Positions 47,704 to 57,230 are shown, numbered from the stretch's first letter. The stretch is DNA of 64,000 bases from Psychrobacter sanguinis (GCF_020736705.1 NZ_CP085990.1:434001-498000); one strand, 5' to 3'. Translations and numbers: made by a program. The notes: generated from the letters alone by a model not told the origin.

Positions 47704-47736
47704 AAAAAGCCCTACCTGTCACAGGTAGGGCTTTTT
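47704..47736 (-). terminator. Terminator between IS630 element and OYE gene
   Basis: AAAAAGCCCTACCTG and CAGGTAGGGCTTTTT form a strong stem with T tails either way. It serves the minus-strand Old Yellow Enzyme gene, and before the insertion probably coaX as well. Confidence 0.92.
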
Positions 47737-47771
47737 GTTAACTCATGGAGTTGCTAACGAATAATGAATAC

Positions 47772-48872
47772 TTATTTACTCATAAAAAGATAATCAGTAT
47801 AGCCTTTTCTGTCTCCACCGTAGAACGTCTCAGGGTGTTGTTTATTTAAGGCCACCCCTTTTTCGATACGCTCTGCCAAATCTGGGTTAGCGATATAATC
47901 ACGGCCAAAAGCAACAGCATCAATATAGCCGGCCTCAATCAATGATTCCGCTTTCTCAGGAGTATAACCGCCAGCAGCGATAATGGTATTGTCAAACGCT
48001 TGACGCATTTTCTGACGGAACTCAGTCGAATAAGGCGTGCCTCCAGCCCAGTCTGGCTCAGAAAGATGTAAATACATCAGACCACGCTTATTAATTTGTT
48101 CGACCAGCCAAGTGGCTTCTTCTTCATTATAGCCCACCTCAACATTGTTAAAAGTACCCAATGGTGAGATACGAATGCCGATATGGTCCTTATCCCAAGC
48201 ATCAACACAAGCATCAATCACTTCTAGCATTAAGCGTGCACGATTCTCACGACTGCCGCCATAATTGTCATCGCGCTTATTGGTATGCTCCGCCCAGAAC
48301 TCGTGTATTAGATAGCCATGAGCACCATGAATTTCCACACCATCAAAACCAGCTTCTTTGGCGTATTTGGTAGCTTGAGCAAAGTCAGCAATGACCTGCT
48401 TAATTTCTTCTAGGCTTGCTGGGCGTGGTGTGGTGCTGTCTACACGAATCGCTTGGCCTAATGCATCACGTAAGCTAGTACGTACGCCTACCTTCACGTC
48501 AGAGGCAGATATAGGCGCTTTACCGTCTGGCTGTACGCTTTTATGTGATACCAAACCGGTGTGCCATAGCTGAACCACAATTTTGCCACCTTTGGCATGT
48601 ACCGCATCGGTAATTACTTTCCATGCGGTTACTTGATTTTCATCATGCAGACCTGGTGCACCGGCATAACCTTTGGCTTGTAGCGACACTTGAGTCGCTT
48701 CTGTAATAATCAAACCTGCCCCTGCGCGCTGAGCATAATACTCTGCTGCCAAAATATTAGGCATATCTCCAGGCTCTATCGCACGTAAACGGGTTAGCGG
48801 TGCCATAAATACTCTGTTTTTAAAAGTTTCATTGCCCATCTCAAGAGGTTGGAATAAGGTAGCGTATGCCAT
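47772..48872 (-). CDS. Old Yellow Enzyme family alkene/ester reductase (NemA-like)
   Basis: This is an FMN-dependent ene-reductase that detoxifies electrophiles such as unsaturated aldehydes, maleimides or nitrate esters. The 366-residue protein has the OYE TIM-barrel motifs: [15 protein letters not shown], the substrate His/Asn region [15 protein letters not shown], the [18 protein letters not shown] segment and the late [18 protein letters not shown] lies 6 nt before the ATG. The promoter region holds a GACCGGTC dyad resembling NemR-type operators. The preferred substrate is not determined. Confidence 0.93.
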   Translation of the reverse strand: MAYATLFQPLEMGNETFKNRVFMAPLTRLRAIEPGDMPNILAAEYYAQRAGAGLIITEATQVSLQAKGYAGAPGLHDENQVTAWKVITDAVHAKGGKIVVQLWHTGLVSHKSVQPDGKAPISASDVKVGVRTSLRDALGQAIRVDSTTPRPASLEEIKQVIADFAQATKYAKEAGFDGVEIHGAHGYLIHEFWAEHTNKRDDNYGGSRENRARLMLEVIDACVDAWDKDHIGIRISPLGTFNNVEVGYNEEEATWLVEQINKRGLMYLHLSEPDWAGGTPYSTEFRQKMRQAFDNTIIAAGGYTPEKAESLIEAGYIDAVAFGRDYIANPDLAERIEKGVALNKQHPETFYGGDRKGYTDYLFMSK

Positions 48873-48985
48873 AAAGGTTCCTTTAGTTTTTTGATTGATT
48901 TTTTGATGATTTTAATAGGGTTAATAACTACTGTGGTTAGAGTTACGACCTCTATTATGATGCCGTAATTAGAAATTAAAAGTAA

Positions 48986-49001
48986 AATAGACCGGTCGTT
49001 A
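48986..49001 (-). promoter_or_regulatory. TetR/NemR-like operator in the OYE promoter region
   Basis: The dyad GACCGGTC (48990-48997), flanked by TA and GT as in TAGACCGGTCGTT, lies about 120 nt upstream of the OYE start. On the minus strand a possible -35 (TTGTAA) and -10 (TTTAAT) straddle it, so a bound repressor would block transcription. The resemblance to NemR boxes (TAGACC...GGTCTA) is by recall. No regulator gene is adjacent. Confidence 0.5.
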
Positions 49002-49037
49002 CAATTTTATTATATTACACACATAAAAAATGCAAAT

Positions 49038-49070
49038 AAAAAACCCACCAGATAAATCTAGTGGGTCTTT
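49038..49070 (-). terminator. Terminator after the hemerythrin gene
   Basis: ACCCAC and AGAT pair with ATCT and GTGGGT, with one mismatch. On the minus strand a T run follows, about 40 nt past the stop codon. Confidence 0.8.
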
Positions 49071-49110
49071 TCTACTACAGTAACAGTTAACTACTTACAA
49101 CTTAACGAGA

Positions 49111-49590
49111 TTAATCATCAGCATGCGTTTTTTCAAACTCATCATGCTCTACTTGATATAAAGCGCCTAAACGCTGTTGTAAATCATCATCTAAAATTTT
49201 ACGTGCTTCTTTGAAGAACTCATTTTCTTCTTCTTGTAGATGATGACGCACTTTATGAATCAAATCAGCACAAGTGGTATCCCAAGTGTCTTGACTAATA
49301 CGACCATCATCTAATGTTTCCATCATTTCATCCATCTCATGATGCTCAGTGATGGCGTGACGCGACAAATCTAAGCCTTCATCATGCTGCATCACTGGGA
49401 TATATAGGTGACGTTCTTCTGCTGCTGCATGAGCTTGTAGCTCACCTTTCAACTCTTCATAAATGGTTTTACGTTTTTCGTTATTTGTTTCATTTTCAAG
49501 CTTATCGCATAGGTCACGCTGTATATCATGTTTAGTAATTAATGCGGCGAAAATGTCTTGATCGAAATTCACACCCGTATCTTTACTCAT
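49111..49590 (-). CDS. Hemerythrin HHE-domain protein
   Basis: This is a four-helix di-iron protein of the hemerythrin-like family, which includes oxygen- and nitric-oxide-handling proteins. The ATG at 49590 has GGAG about 6 nt upstream; a TTG 12 nt earlier does not. The 159-residue protein has iron-ligand His and Glu residues in the order ITKHDIQRD, HAAAEERHLYIPV, ITEHHEMDEM and VRHHLQEEENEFF, the expected HHE repeats. Its promoter-proximal region was invaded by an IS4-family element 97 bp upstream of the start. The precise role here is unknown. Confidence 0.88.
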   Translation of the reverse strand: MSKDTGVNFDQDIFAALITKHDIQRDLCDKLENETNNEKRKTIYEELKGELQAHAAAEERHLYIPVMQHDEGLDLSRHAITEHHEMDEMMETLDDGRISQDTWDTTCADLIHKVRHHLQEEENEFFKEARKILDDDLQQRLGALYQVEHDEFEKTHADD

Positions 49591-49677
49591 GGTCTTCTCC
49601 AAAGTCAGTCAAAAAATCAGTCAAATTGCTTATTAGAATTTTTAGCGCTTATAAATATGTACTATTTAAACTTTTTT

Positions 49678-49686
49678 ATTTTAAAT
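49678..49686. repeat. Left target-site duplication of the IS4 element
   Basis: The 9-bp direct repeat ATTTTAAAT occurs here and at 50871-50879, in the same orientation, flanking the two ends of the IS4-family element. Confidence 0.9.
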
Positions 49687-50870
49687 CTCTGTACACGACA
49701 AAAATGCTCAAAGTCTCAAAGGTCGTGCACTAGGAGACAAATAACTTATTAGAACCTCAAACACACGCCGATTGCCAGCAAAGAAATACTCACGCAAACC
49801 ATCAATCAAAACATCCAAACCAATAGCAAACAAACTTTGCTGGGGTCGACCATGTTTCTTAAGCTTTCGTCTTTTAGGGTGTTGCTGTACAGTTTTAATC
49901 CCAATGCGATATGACCAACAAAATGCTAGCGCACAAACAGCCACTAACTTACTTACCCGATCCAACTGTGTAAGATGCGTATCTTCAAGATTAAACCCTC
50001 GTCCTTTAAAACAAGAAAACAAGGTTTCAATCTCCCAGCGTCTGCTATAAAGAGCCATAGCATCCGTATGATCTAAATTGTTAGTCGCTATAATGACATA
50101 ATCGTTGTCAGCATCACGCTTTGCAAATAGACGAACTTTAACGCCATATACGGGAACAGCTCTGGCTAACATAAACGTTTCATGAGGGGATAGATGACGT
50201 AACAATGTCTTTATTTGTACCAATTTACCCTGATGATTGGCTACTAGGGTGTTGTGTTTGATGCGAATGCAAAACTTTATTTGCTCTTTATTTAGCCATT
50301 GAAACCACTCTTTGCCAACAAACTCTCTATCGGCTAATACATACTGTATTTTGTCTGCGCCAAAGGTGTTGATGAACTTTTGTATGAGCTCACATCTCTC
50401 ATTACTATTGCTGTTACCTTTTTTATCCAGTAGTGTCCAGTATAAGGGAATAGCGATTCCTTGATGAACAACGCTGAGCAAAAAGATGTTAATGTTCTTT
50501 TTACCCCATTTCCAGTTGGTTCTGTCTATGCTGATGATGACTTCGTCTAAGTCAAAGAGTTGATAGATGAATTTGGCTAACTGGTCTTGGTCTATGTCAA
50601 CTTGTGCAAAGAAGCGTTGTAGCCGTCTGTAATTACTGTTTGTCCTACCTTTGACAAATCCTCTTGCTATTTGTTTGAGGTTACTACTTTGTACTTGTAT
50701 TATCGCTAGAGTAATTAAGGCTAAACAGGTCAGTCTTGCCTTGTTCATGGTTAGGTTTTGCGATAATATATTTATGAGCTGATTAAGGTTTGGCATAGTG
50801 TGGTTCGTAAGAAAAATTACTATTATGCCTTGTCCTTAGTCAGCTTTTTTGTTTTTTGTCGTGTACAGAG
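49687..50870 (-). mobile_element. IS4-family insertion sequence (1184 bp), intact
   Basis: The ends carry an 18-bp perfect inverted repeat, CTCTGTACACGACAAAAA at 49687 inward and its reverse complement ending at 50870. Nine-base direct repeats ATTTTAAAT flank it. One uninterrupted transposase gene occupies almost the whole element. Perfect ends and duplication indicate a recent insertion. It lies between the hemerythrin and RDD genes, which are on the same strand as the transposase. Confidence 0.95.
49708..50796 (-). CDS. IS4-family transposase
   Basis: This is an intact 362-residue DDE transposase. The catalytic aspartates are in IISIDRTNWKWG and YVLADREFVGKEW, and the IS4 signature Y-(2)-R-(3)-E-(6)-K is exact in YSRRWEIETLFSCFK, with the final catalytic Glu. 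A basic C-terminal region (HPKRRKLKKHGRP) follows. The ATG at 50796 fits the element's left-to-right layout, and there is no frame disruption. Confidence 0.95.
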   Translation of the reverse strand: MPNLNQLINILSQNLTMNKARLTCLALITLAIIQVQSSNLKQIARGFVKGRTNSNYRRLQRFFAQVDIDQDQLAKFIYQLFDLDEVIISIDRTNWKWGKKNINIFLLSVVHQGIAIPLYWTLLDKKGNSNSNERCELIQKFINTFGADKIQYVLADREFVGKEWFQWLNKEQIKFCIRIKHNTLVANHQGKLVQIKTLLRHLSPHETFMLARAVPVYGVKVRLFAKRDADNDYVIIATNNLDHTDAMALYSRRWEIETLFSCFKGRGFNLEDTHLTQLDRVSKLVAVCALAFCWSYRIGIKTVQQHPKRRKLKKHGRPQQSLFAIGLDVLIDGLREYFFAGNRRVFEVLISYLSPSARPLRL

Positions 50871-50879
50871 ATTTTAAAT
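50871..50879. repeat. Right target-site duplication of the IS4 element
   Basis: This is the second copy of ATTTTAAAT, directly after the right inverted repeat. Confidence 0.9.
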
Positions 50880-50976
50880 ATCACTCAATTATAGCTAGGA
50901 TTAACTAAGATTACTGTCTAAGTTAGACAACATTTTGTGTGAGCATGTGAATAATGCAAGCCATTCTTATTTACCG

Positions 50977-51648
50977 TTATTTTTTCTTCTTGAAAGACTT
51001 CAATAACCCTTCGTGATGGATTTTTGGCATTTTAAGCGTGACGGTGTCTGACAACATATCATGTACTGCCAGACCGCCACGGTTAAACAAACAAAATAGA
51101 TAGTTAAACATCAGCCCAAAAAAGGCACTGAATAACATGGCAGAACGTGAGCCATGAAACGCATAGCCTATCAAACCGCAGATAACGGGCACCACACAAG
51201 CGGCTAAAATTCGCTTCATGGCTTTAGACCAAGTCAAGAGCTGGCCGTTACTGTCTACTGTTTTTAGACGCCAAGTCTGCATGCCTAAAGTCTGCCCGCC
51301 TCGGCGCCAAAATAAGCCATAAAAGCCAATTAAAGTCAAAATGAAAGCAGGGGTTAACACTAAATTTTGGTACCAGCGTGGTAAGGTCTGCGCTTGATCA
51401 GATGTTACCCCTGTTTCCATGGTCATCATGGTTCCTAGTACCGTCAATACGGTCCCTACCAAAAACAATAGCGCCAAAATCAGCATGCCATCATATACGA
51501 TAGCGATAACTCGAGTTCCGGCTTTGGCGATTTCAGGCTCACCAGAGATGTGTACGCCATCAATACCGGTAGGTCTAAGTGGCTCAGTACTTTTGAGTGG
51601 TGCAGCCTGAGGACGACGAGAAAGCTTGGGGGTACGTTGTTTAGACAT
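50977..51648 (-). CDS. RDD family membrane protein
   Basis: This is an inner-membrane protein of unknown function; some RDD proteins affect sodium or cation tolerance. The 223-residue protein has about four hydrophobic helices (VIAIVYDGMLILALLFLVGTV, FILTLIGFYGLFW, then two further) and the RDD-type features AGTRVIAIVYDG and the RRGGQTLGMQTWRLKTVDSNG segment, with a C-terminal basic tail. It is single, with the IS4 element starting just past its stop codon side. Confidence 0.85.
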   Translation of the reverse strand: MSKQRTPKLSRRPQAAPLKSTEPLRPTGIDGVHISGEPEIAKAGTRVIAIVYDGMLILALLFLVGTVLTVLGTMMTMETGVTSDQAQTLPRWYQNLVLTPAFILTLIGFYGLFWRRGGQTLGMQTWRLKTVDSNGQLLTWSKAMKRILAACVVPVICGLIGYAFHGSRSAMLFSAFFGLMFNYLFCLFNRGGLAVHDMLSDTVTLKMPKIHHEGLLKSFKKKK

Positions 51649-51976
51649 GATTAAATAACAACTCAGTAGTGGCAGACGCGTTTATATAAAAAAGCTATTG
51701 TAACTTATTTTGAGAATGATAGAAGACGAGGATGAGTGCTAGGATATTTAATGTGGCAAAACAGCCAAGGCAGAAGGTAAGCACGGGGCATAATTATGAA
51801 AGAGCTAAAACTACACAGCATGAGACAGTAAGCCAGAAAACTCATATGCCAAAAAGCTCATATTCTAAGTTATTCGGCGCAATACTTATCGATGTATTGT
51901 CTTGAGGTAAAATGCCTGGATGGAATTGCTTGCAGGCAATGAAGACAAAGATAGGACCTTTACAAATATGACAGGC
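51649..51976. other. Spacer upstream of the RDD gene with no supported gene
   Basis: This 330-bp stretch lies between the RDD gene start and the tRNA terminator. I see only the likely promoter region of the RDD gene and short weak hairpins. Confidence 0.5.
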
Positions 51977-52007
51977 ATAAAAAAATCGCCAAACAATGGG
52001 CGATTAA
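51977..52007 (-). terminator. Terminator after tRNA-Arg
   Basis: AATCGCC pairs with GGCGATT and is followed by T residues on the minus strand, 18 nt past the tRNA-Arg 3' end. Confidence 0.85.
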
Positions 52008-52024
52008 TTTAGTGATTTGTTAGA

Positions 52025-52101
52025 TGGTGCGCCTGGAGAGATTCGAACTCCCGACCCCTTAGTTCGTAGCCAAGTGCTCTATCCAACTGAGCTACAGGCG
52101 C
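52025..52101 (-). tRNA. tRNA-Arg (anticodon ACG)
   Basis: This is a 77-nt cloverleaf with acceptor GCGCCTG/CAGGCGC, discriminator A and encoded CCA. The D arm contains AGCTCAGTTGGATAGAGC, the anticodon loop is CTACGAA and the T arm TCGGGAGTTCGAATCTCTCC. ACG would be deaminated to ICG by TadA. It forms a unit with tRNA-Ser upstream. Confidence 0.96.
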
Positions 52102-52281
52102 ATATTTGTTTTATCAACAATTATCTAACTTATCTTTTCTCTTATTAACTGCTGAGTAGATTACTATCTCTAGTAGTACTTGCCGTTAACAGGATGGCTA
52201 TTATAGCCAGTTTTTTTTAGGAGTCAATCTTTTTTTATGATTTTTTTAAAAAAATAATTTTTAACTAAATCACTAAAAAAA

Positions 52282-52371
52282 TGGCGGTGAAGGAGGGATT
52301 CGAACCCTCGATACGCGTTAACGTATACACCCTTAGCAGGGGTGCGGTTTCAGCCACTCACCCACTTCACC
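52282..52371 (-). tRNA. tRNA-Ser (anticodon GCT)
   Basis: This is a 90-nt class II tRNA with acceptor GGTGAAG/CTTCACC, discriminator G and encoded CCA. The anticodon loop is CTGCTAA, a long variable arm (TATACGTTAACGCGTA) follows, and the T arm has GGTTCGAATCC. Anticodon GCT reads AGC and AGT. Confidence 0.96.
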
Positions 52372-52628
52372 GAAACTTCTAAAAACACAACTTTAGGATG
52401 TCAGCTTATTCAGCCAGTTACCTCATGTTGTGGGCGAGTATTATAGCAAACTAAATCAGCATTGCAAGTATGTTTTTATAGTTTATACAAATTAAGCCAT
52501 TTAAATCGGCTTTTTGTCCACTTATTCTACCCAATAAGTACATAAAAAAATTAAGACAACGACCTGAAACTTACTCTGCTCAAGGCCTAAACGGTAACTA
52601 ACGTCATTGACATCTGCCAATCAAAAAC

Positions 52629-53198
52629 CTAACCAATCATAGGCAATAAATTTCTAGCAATGATGCCCACAAAGATTTCAATTAACAATAGACCAAAAAT
52701 AGCGACGATAGGCGATAGATCAAGCATCCCCAAATTTGGTGTGATACGGCGGAAAGGTGCCAAGATAGGCTCAGCCATCTGTACGATTAGCTCAAAGATA
52801 GGATGCATTTTTTGGGTCAATAATACTACCCAACTGATAATGATTGAGCCAATAATCAGATAACGTGCCACACTCAAAAAACTAAGGATTAACGATAAAG
52901 TCCCTTCAAAGAACAACCTAATAGGCGTATACCCATGCCCTGCAAGCGCCGCATTACCAGAAAGATCAATTAATTTTATTAAAAATAACAACATAACTGC
53001 AGCTAAGCTTACTCGGCCACCGCCCACAGTCGGGAAAATACGCCCAAAAACATCAACAATTCGAGTGGCTTTGTAAGCCGGCTCAACATAAGGATGATTA
53101 CGCTCAAGCCCCGCAAACTGAAGCATAAAACGGATAAAAATAAGAAGCATGGCAAAATTAACTACCATATTAAACAGGGTATACGAAAGACTTGTCAT
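52629..53198 (-). CDS. yggT: YggT family membrane protein
   Basis: This is an integral inner-membrane protein of the YggT family, whose role is unclear (osmotic or cell division links have been proposed). The 189-residue protein has two copies of a two-helix unit, the second with the family pattern ISWVVLLTQKMHPIFELIVQMAEPILAPFRRITPNLGMLDLSPI. It directly follows proC on the same strand (116-nt gap), the conserved neighbourhood. Confidence 0.9.
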   Translation of the reverse strand: MTSLSYTLFNMVVNFAMLLIFIRFMLQFAGLERNHPYVEPAYKATRIVDVFGRIFPTVGGGRVSLAAVMLLFLIKLIDLSGNAALAGHGYTPIRLFFEGTLSLILSFLSVARYLIIGSIIISWVVLLTQKMHPIFELIVQMAEPILAPFRRITPNLGMLDLSPIVAIFGLLLIEIFVGIIARNLLPMIG

Positions 53199-53314
53199 TC
53201 AACGTACTCTTACTAGTTTGGCTTAATAAAGGGGCTATCGACCATATGACAGGGTCGAAGGGTCTTTTTATATCAATTAATATCGTATTGAGGAAACACT
53301 TAGCGGCATTTAAT

Positions 53315-54163
53315 TTAATCTGCTAGCTCTTTACTGATTTCTTCACTGCGCGCATAACATGCTTGCATCGCCGTTTTAATGGTTTGAACGAAGTTATCTT
53401 GCTGGAGCGACTCAATAGCAGCCTGAGTAGTGCCATTAGGAGAAGTCACTTTACGGCGCAATTCTGCTGGCGTCTCGTCACTAGCAATAGTCATTTGAGC
53501 CGCACCTAATGCGGTTTGCATGGCCAATGCAGCTGCTTGCTTTCTATCGAGACCTTGCTCAACGGCAGCGTCAATCATTGACTCAATCATGTAAAAGAAA
53601 TAAGCCGGAGCAGAACCAGATACCGCAGTAACGGCATGTAATTGCGATTCCTCTTCCACCCAGATTACCAATCCAGAAGCTGCCATTAATGCTGCTGCTA
53701 GCTTTTTATCTGTATCGCTAATTTGTGCTGTGGCATAAAGTCCAGTGGCGCCTTTTTGGATCATGGCCGGCGTATTGGGCATGGCACGAACAATATTGTT
53801 ATAACCCCCCAACATTTTACTGATGCTATCAGTGGATAAGCCCGCAGCCACTGAAATGACCAATTGTTGGTCTAGCACTTCTGCAAAGTCAGAGACCACT
53901 TTACTCATGACCTGAGGTTTAACCGCCAATACCACCACGTCTGCTGTTTGTACTGCAATTTGCGAATTATCGCTTTCAGTAGTGCCTGTTGGGTCTACCG
54001 TATTAATTTTCTGGCTTTTCAGACGCTCACGAATATCAGCTGAGGGATCGGCAACGGTAATATCTGTTGGCTTAATTCCACGACCTATCAACCCACTAAT
54101 TAAGGCTTGAGCCATGTTACCGCCACCAATAAAACTGATTTTTTTACCTTTAAGTTCTGCCAT
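53315..54163 (-). CDS. proC: Pyrroline-5-carboxylate reductase ProC
   Basis: ProC reduces 1-pyrroline-5-carboxylate to proline with NADPH. The ATG at 54163 is chosen because the GGGAGGA ribosome site sits just upstream; an ATG 15 nt earlier overlaps that site. The roughly 282-residue protein has the Rossmann loop FIGGGNMAQALISG, VVVLAVKPQVM, the catalytic segment AVSGSAPAYFFYMIE and the C-terminal VTSPNGTTQAAIE signature. yggT is next on the same strand. Confidence 0.97.
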   Translation of the reverse strand: MAELKGKKISFIGGGNMAQALISGLIGRGIKPTDITVADPSADIRERLKSQKINTVDPTGTTESDNSQIAVQTADVVVLAVKPQVMSKVVSDFAEVLDQQLVISVAAGLSTDSISKMLGGYNNIVRAMPNTPAMIQKGATGLYATAQISDTDKKLAAALMAASGLVIWVEEESQLHAVTAVSGSAPAYFFYMIESMIDAAVEQGLDRKQAAALAMQTALGAAQMTIASDETPAELRRKVTSPNGTTQAAIESLQQDNFVQTIKTAMQACYARSEEISKELAD

Positions 54164-54361
54164 TGTTCCTCCCTTCATTTAAAGCTTAGCTTGAAATTGT
54201 TGATTGCGGCTAAAGCTTTAAATTAGTCATTGTTATATTTAATGTAAATACGATGTACGTAAATAATGCTGCTAGTGTAACACATCATTTTGAGGATTAT
54301 ATTACTGCCAACCGCTAGCTTTAAGTTTATCAGGCGACATAATATTAAGTAGAGACTTATA

Positions 54362-55909
54362 TTACACGCGGCGCTGTAACTGAGAGGTCAACTCATTTGA
54401 GGTCATTAGCGACCTAATGGAGTGTGAAAAATCACTTTGTAACACCACTAATTCGTCTGGGGTTACGAGTAGCAATGGCAAAGGCTGTGCTTGTGTCGGC
54501 AGCTTTAGTGAGCATAAGACCACAGACTGACGCATAAAACTGGGCTGATCTATAGCCTGTAAAAGTTTTTTGCCTGATTTACGCCCGGCCCTACCTAATA
54601 ATGCCAGCTTTAAGTCACGAGGTAACGGCTCAAAAATCAATGTTAAGGACTTATCTTCCTCAACCAATTGCTGTTGTATGGCCTTTTTTAAACCCAATAA
54701 ACCGCTGAAATGCCATTCAAACTCAAGATTTGATGATTTTAAAGCCAACCTATCTGTTACCTTAACCGACTTATCTATTGAGCCATCTGTCGAGTTGTCT
54801 GTAAAACTAAGAGATTGTGTTTGTGGTGCTAATTGCAGCCATTGACTGTAGCTATCAAACAGTCGATATAGTTTATTTTGATAGCGCCGAATTTGGTATT
54901 GGTATACGCCACTGTCCCAATAAAGACTAGTCTGATGATTGGCATCAGTACGTTGGGCCAAACCTAACACGTCTTCAACCAATCGTTTAGAGGGTGGTAA
55001 CTCAGCGGCGGTTGGTGCTAGCCAACTGTGAATGACGGACGATTGACGGGCATTCGACAAGTCATTCAACTGAGCAATATCGAGAATAGCGCACCACAAA
55101 TTAGTGGCTATAGATACCTTGCTTAGATCTGCTGTGCTTTGTTCATTCAAGATGATATGTGCATCTTGCATTAATTGACCTGTGCGTGCCATCGCCTCTC
55201 TAGCTTTAGGATAACGCTGAGTAATATGCGGTAATAACACACTGCGTAGCCACGCTCTATCGTTAAGCGTCTGGTCCTCTACAATGTGATCAATAGGCGG
55301 TGAGGCGATATTGGTCGGGTCATCGATATAGGCCAATTGGTTATGATTGGCATACTCGGTAATTTGTTCCCGACTGACGCTCAGTAAAGGTCGCCATAAA
55401 AATATGCTTTTCTGACAACGATAATCGTTCGCCATGCTTTGTTTGGTAGACCATTCTTTCATACCACTAAGCCCATTGACCCCTGCCCCATTAAACAGGC
55501 GCATTAATAAGGTTTCGACCTGATCATCTTGATGGTGGCCTAGTATCAGCACGTCATTTTGATTCATAACGCCCATCATTGCCTCATATCTGGCTTGACG
55601 CGCTTCTTGTTCTGTCTTCTTTACTAAATTAATTTCAAGCACTTGGCAAGGCATTCGGTTTTGCTTTGCCCAATTTGAGACCTGCTCAGCCCAAATTTCA
55701 TTTGCCTGTTGCATACCGTGATTCACATGCAGTAACTGTGGTAAAAATGGTAGCTTGCCTGCTTCAAATAATTGCTGACAAAGATGTGCCAAACTTAACG
55801 AATCTCGGCCGCCACTACAGGCAAGCCATACTCTTCTACCTAGTAGCTGTCGTTTATGCTGCTCAAAACTGTTCAGAAGCACCTGAGCCAATGCATTATT
55901 AGTGGTCAT
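54362..55909 (-). CDS. tilS: tRNA(Ile)-lysidine synthase TilS
   Basis: TilS attaches lysine to C34 of the CAU-anticodon isoleucine tRNA, changing its specificity from Met to Ile. The 515-residue protein has the N-type ATP pyrophosphatase P-loop ACSGGRDSLSLAHL (SGGxDS), HVNHGMQ, the second GHHQDDQVETLLMRLFNGAG motif, and long C-terminal domains with a Thr/Ser-rich linker around residues 360-385. The ATG at 55909 has no strong ribosome site. It is longer than E. coli TilS (432). Confidence 0.93.
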   Translation of the reverse strand: MTTNNALAQVLLNSFEQHKRQLLGRRVWLACSGGRDSLSLAHLCQQLFEAGKLPFLPQLLHVNHGMQQANEIWAEQVSNWAKQNRMPCQVLEINLVKKTEQEARQARYEAMMGVMNQNDVLILGHHQDDQVETLLMRLFNGAGVNGLSGMKEWSTKQSMANDYRCQKSIFLWRPLLSVSREQITEYANHNQLAYIDDPTNIASPPIDHIVEDQTLNDRAWLRSVLLPHITQRYPKAREAMARTGQLMQDAHIILNEQSTADLSKVSIATNLWCAILDIAQLNDLSNARQSSVIHSWLAPTAAELPPSKRLVEDVLGLAQRTDANHQTSLYWDSGVYQYQIRRYQNKLYRLFDSYSQWLQLAPQTQSLSFTDNSTDGSIDKSVKVTDRLALKSSNLEFEWHFSGLLGLKKAIQQQLVEEDKSLTLIFEPLPRDLKLALLGRAGRKSGKKLLQAIDQPSFMRQSVVLCSLKLPTQAQPLPLLLVTPDELVVLQSDFSHSIRSLMTSNELTSQLQRRV

Positions 55910-56029
55910 AATAAAGTTAAATTACGTCATAAAAAAACAAGTTAGATAAGCTTTATAAATAGGAAAATACTAGTACCTATCGAGTATAGCCAATCAGTAT
56001 AAAAAGTAGATAGTGAATATAGAAAGCAC

Positions 56030-56971
56030 CTAGTCAGTATAAAAAGTGACTCTATTCTCTCTTAAAAACCCTGCCAGACCCAAACCATAACGCTGTGCTA
56101 CCTTGACGGCTGTGCTAGTTGGGGCAGACATACCCACTAGCCATGGCAATCGACAACGGATGGCTTTTTGGGCCAACTCAATAGACAGCCTAGAAGTCAT
56201 AACAACCAAGTCCAACTCTAGTTTATGGCGCAGCTGCCAGCCAATGAGTTTATCCAGCGCATTGTGGCGGCCCACATCTTCAAACAGTTTAAGCTGTCCC
56301 TTATAGAGTGTGGCTGCCGCATGGACCGCACCCGTTAACTGATGGGTCTGTTGCGCATTGGCAATCTGCTCGCGTATCTCTAGCAGGGTATCTAACTGTG
56401 GCTTAGAAGAGCTTGAGCCGTCACAGCGGTAAGCGCTCAAATCAGGTAGTGCTTGGCTCAGCCCCGTCATACCACACATACCGCAGCCAGTACGTCCAGA
56501 AAGTTGGCGCCGCTGAAATTGAATCTGCTGATGCCGGCGCTGATTTAAGGTCAATTCTACAATATAGGCCTCGTAGTCTTGTAGCTGTTGTTCCAATATT
56601 TGCAAGGTCGCCGATTCATCAAATCTTTGATCCATAAAAGCCGTTAAGTTTGACTCAGGAGTGAGTTTGGTAATCTTCCAATCTAACAATTCGCCGCTAT
56701 GTTGTATTAAGCCTTCACTATAAAGGAAGCCTAGTGCCAAATACTCAAGGTCACTGGGACTGGCCATAAGTACTGCATAGTGGATGCCATTGATAACTAA
56801 AGCTATCGCTGCTTCTACCGCTAAGCTCTCAGAAGTATGATTTACCTGCAACTGCTTTAGAGCCTGTGCGCTAGGCCCAACTATATAAGAGGCTCGTTCA
56901 GTAGGGTGTCGACGGGCCAAACTTTTATTTTCGGTGCTAGTATCTGCGTTATTTGTATTGTTACCTGTCAT
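56030..56971 (-). CDS. fdhD: Formate dehydrogenase sulfur-transfer protein FdhD
   Basis: FdhD carries sulfur from IscS to the molybdenum cofactor of formate dehydrogenase-type enzymes, which is needed for activity. The 313-residue protein has the essential CGMCG motif (Cys163 and Cys166), preceded by RQLSGRT, and the late FEDVGRHNALDKLIGW and TSRLSIELAQKAI segments. It lies just downstream of a YdeP-type molybdopterin oxidoreductase on the same strand (259-nt gap), its likely client. Confidence 0.94.
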   Translation of the reverse strand: MTGNNTNNADTSTENKSLARRHPTERASYIVGPSAQALKQLQVNHTSESLAVEAAIALVINGIHYAVLMASPSDLEYLALGFLYSEGLIQHSGELLDWKITKLTPESNLTAFMDQRFDESATLQILEQQLQDYEAYIVELTLNQRRHQQIQFQRRQLSGRTGCGMCGMTGLSQALPDLSAYRCDGSSSSKPQLDTLLEIREQIANAQQTHQLTGAVHAAATLYKGQLKLFEDVGRHNALDKLIGWQLRHKLELDLVVMTSRLSIELAQKAIRCRLPWLVGMSAPTSTAVKVAQRYGLGLAGFLRENRVTFYTD

Positions 56972-57230
56972 AGTGCCACTGTACCTAAATTTAAGCCACT
57001 CATAATAATCGTACCCCTAAATAAATTAAGGTGGCACCGCTTCAAATAAAGCCGTAGCCACCTTAATCTCATGCTGACATACTCATTCACATCGTGAAGT
57101 TTGGTTTACTGCCTCTAAAAACTTGCTCAAAAACTGACTTTTACGAATAAAGAATCAGGCTTATAAATCAAGCCGTCTATTAATCCTAAATCTGACTTAA
57201 GCACAGACTCAATTTGAGCACGGATTTAAT

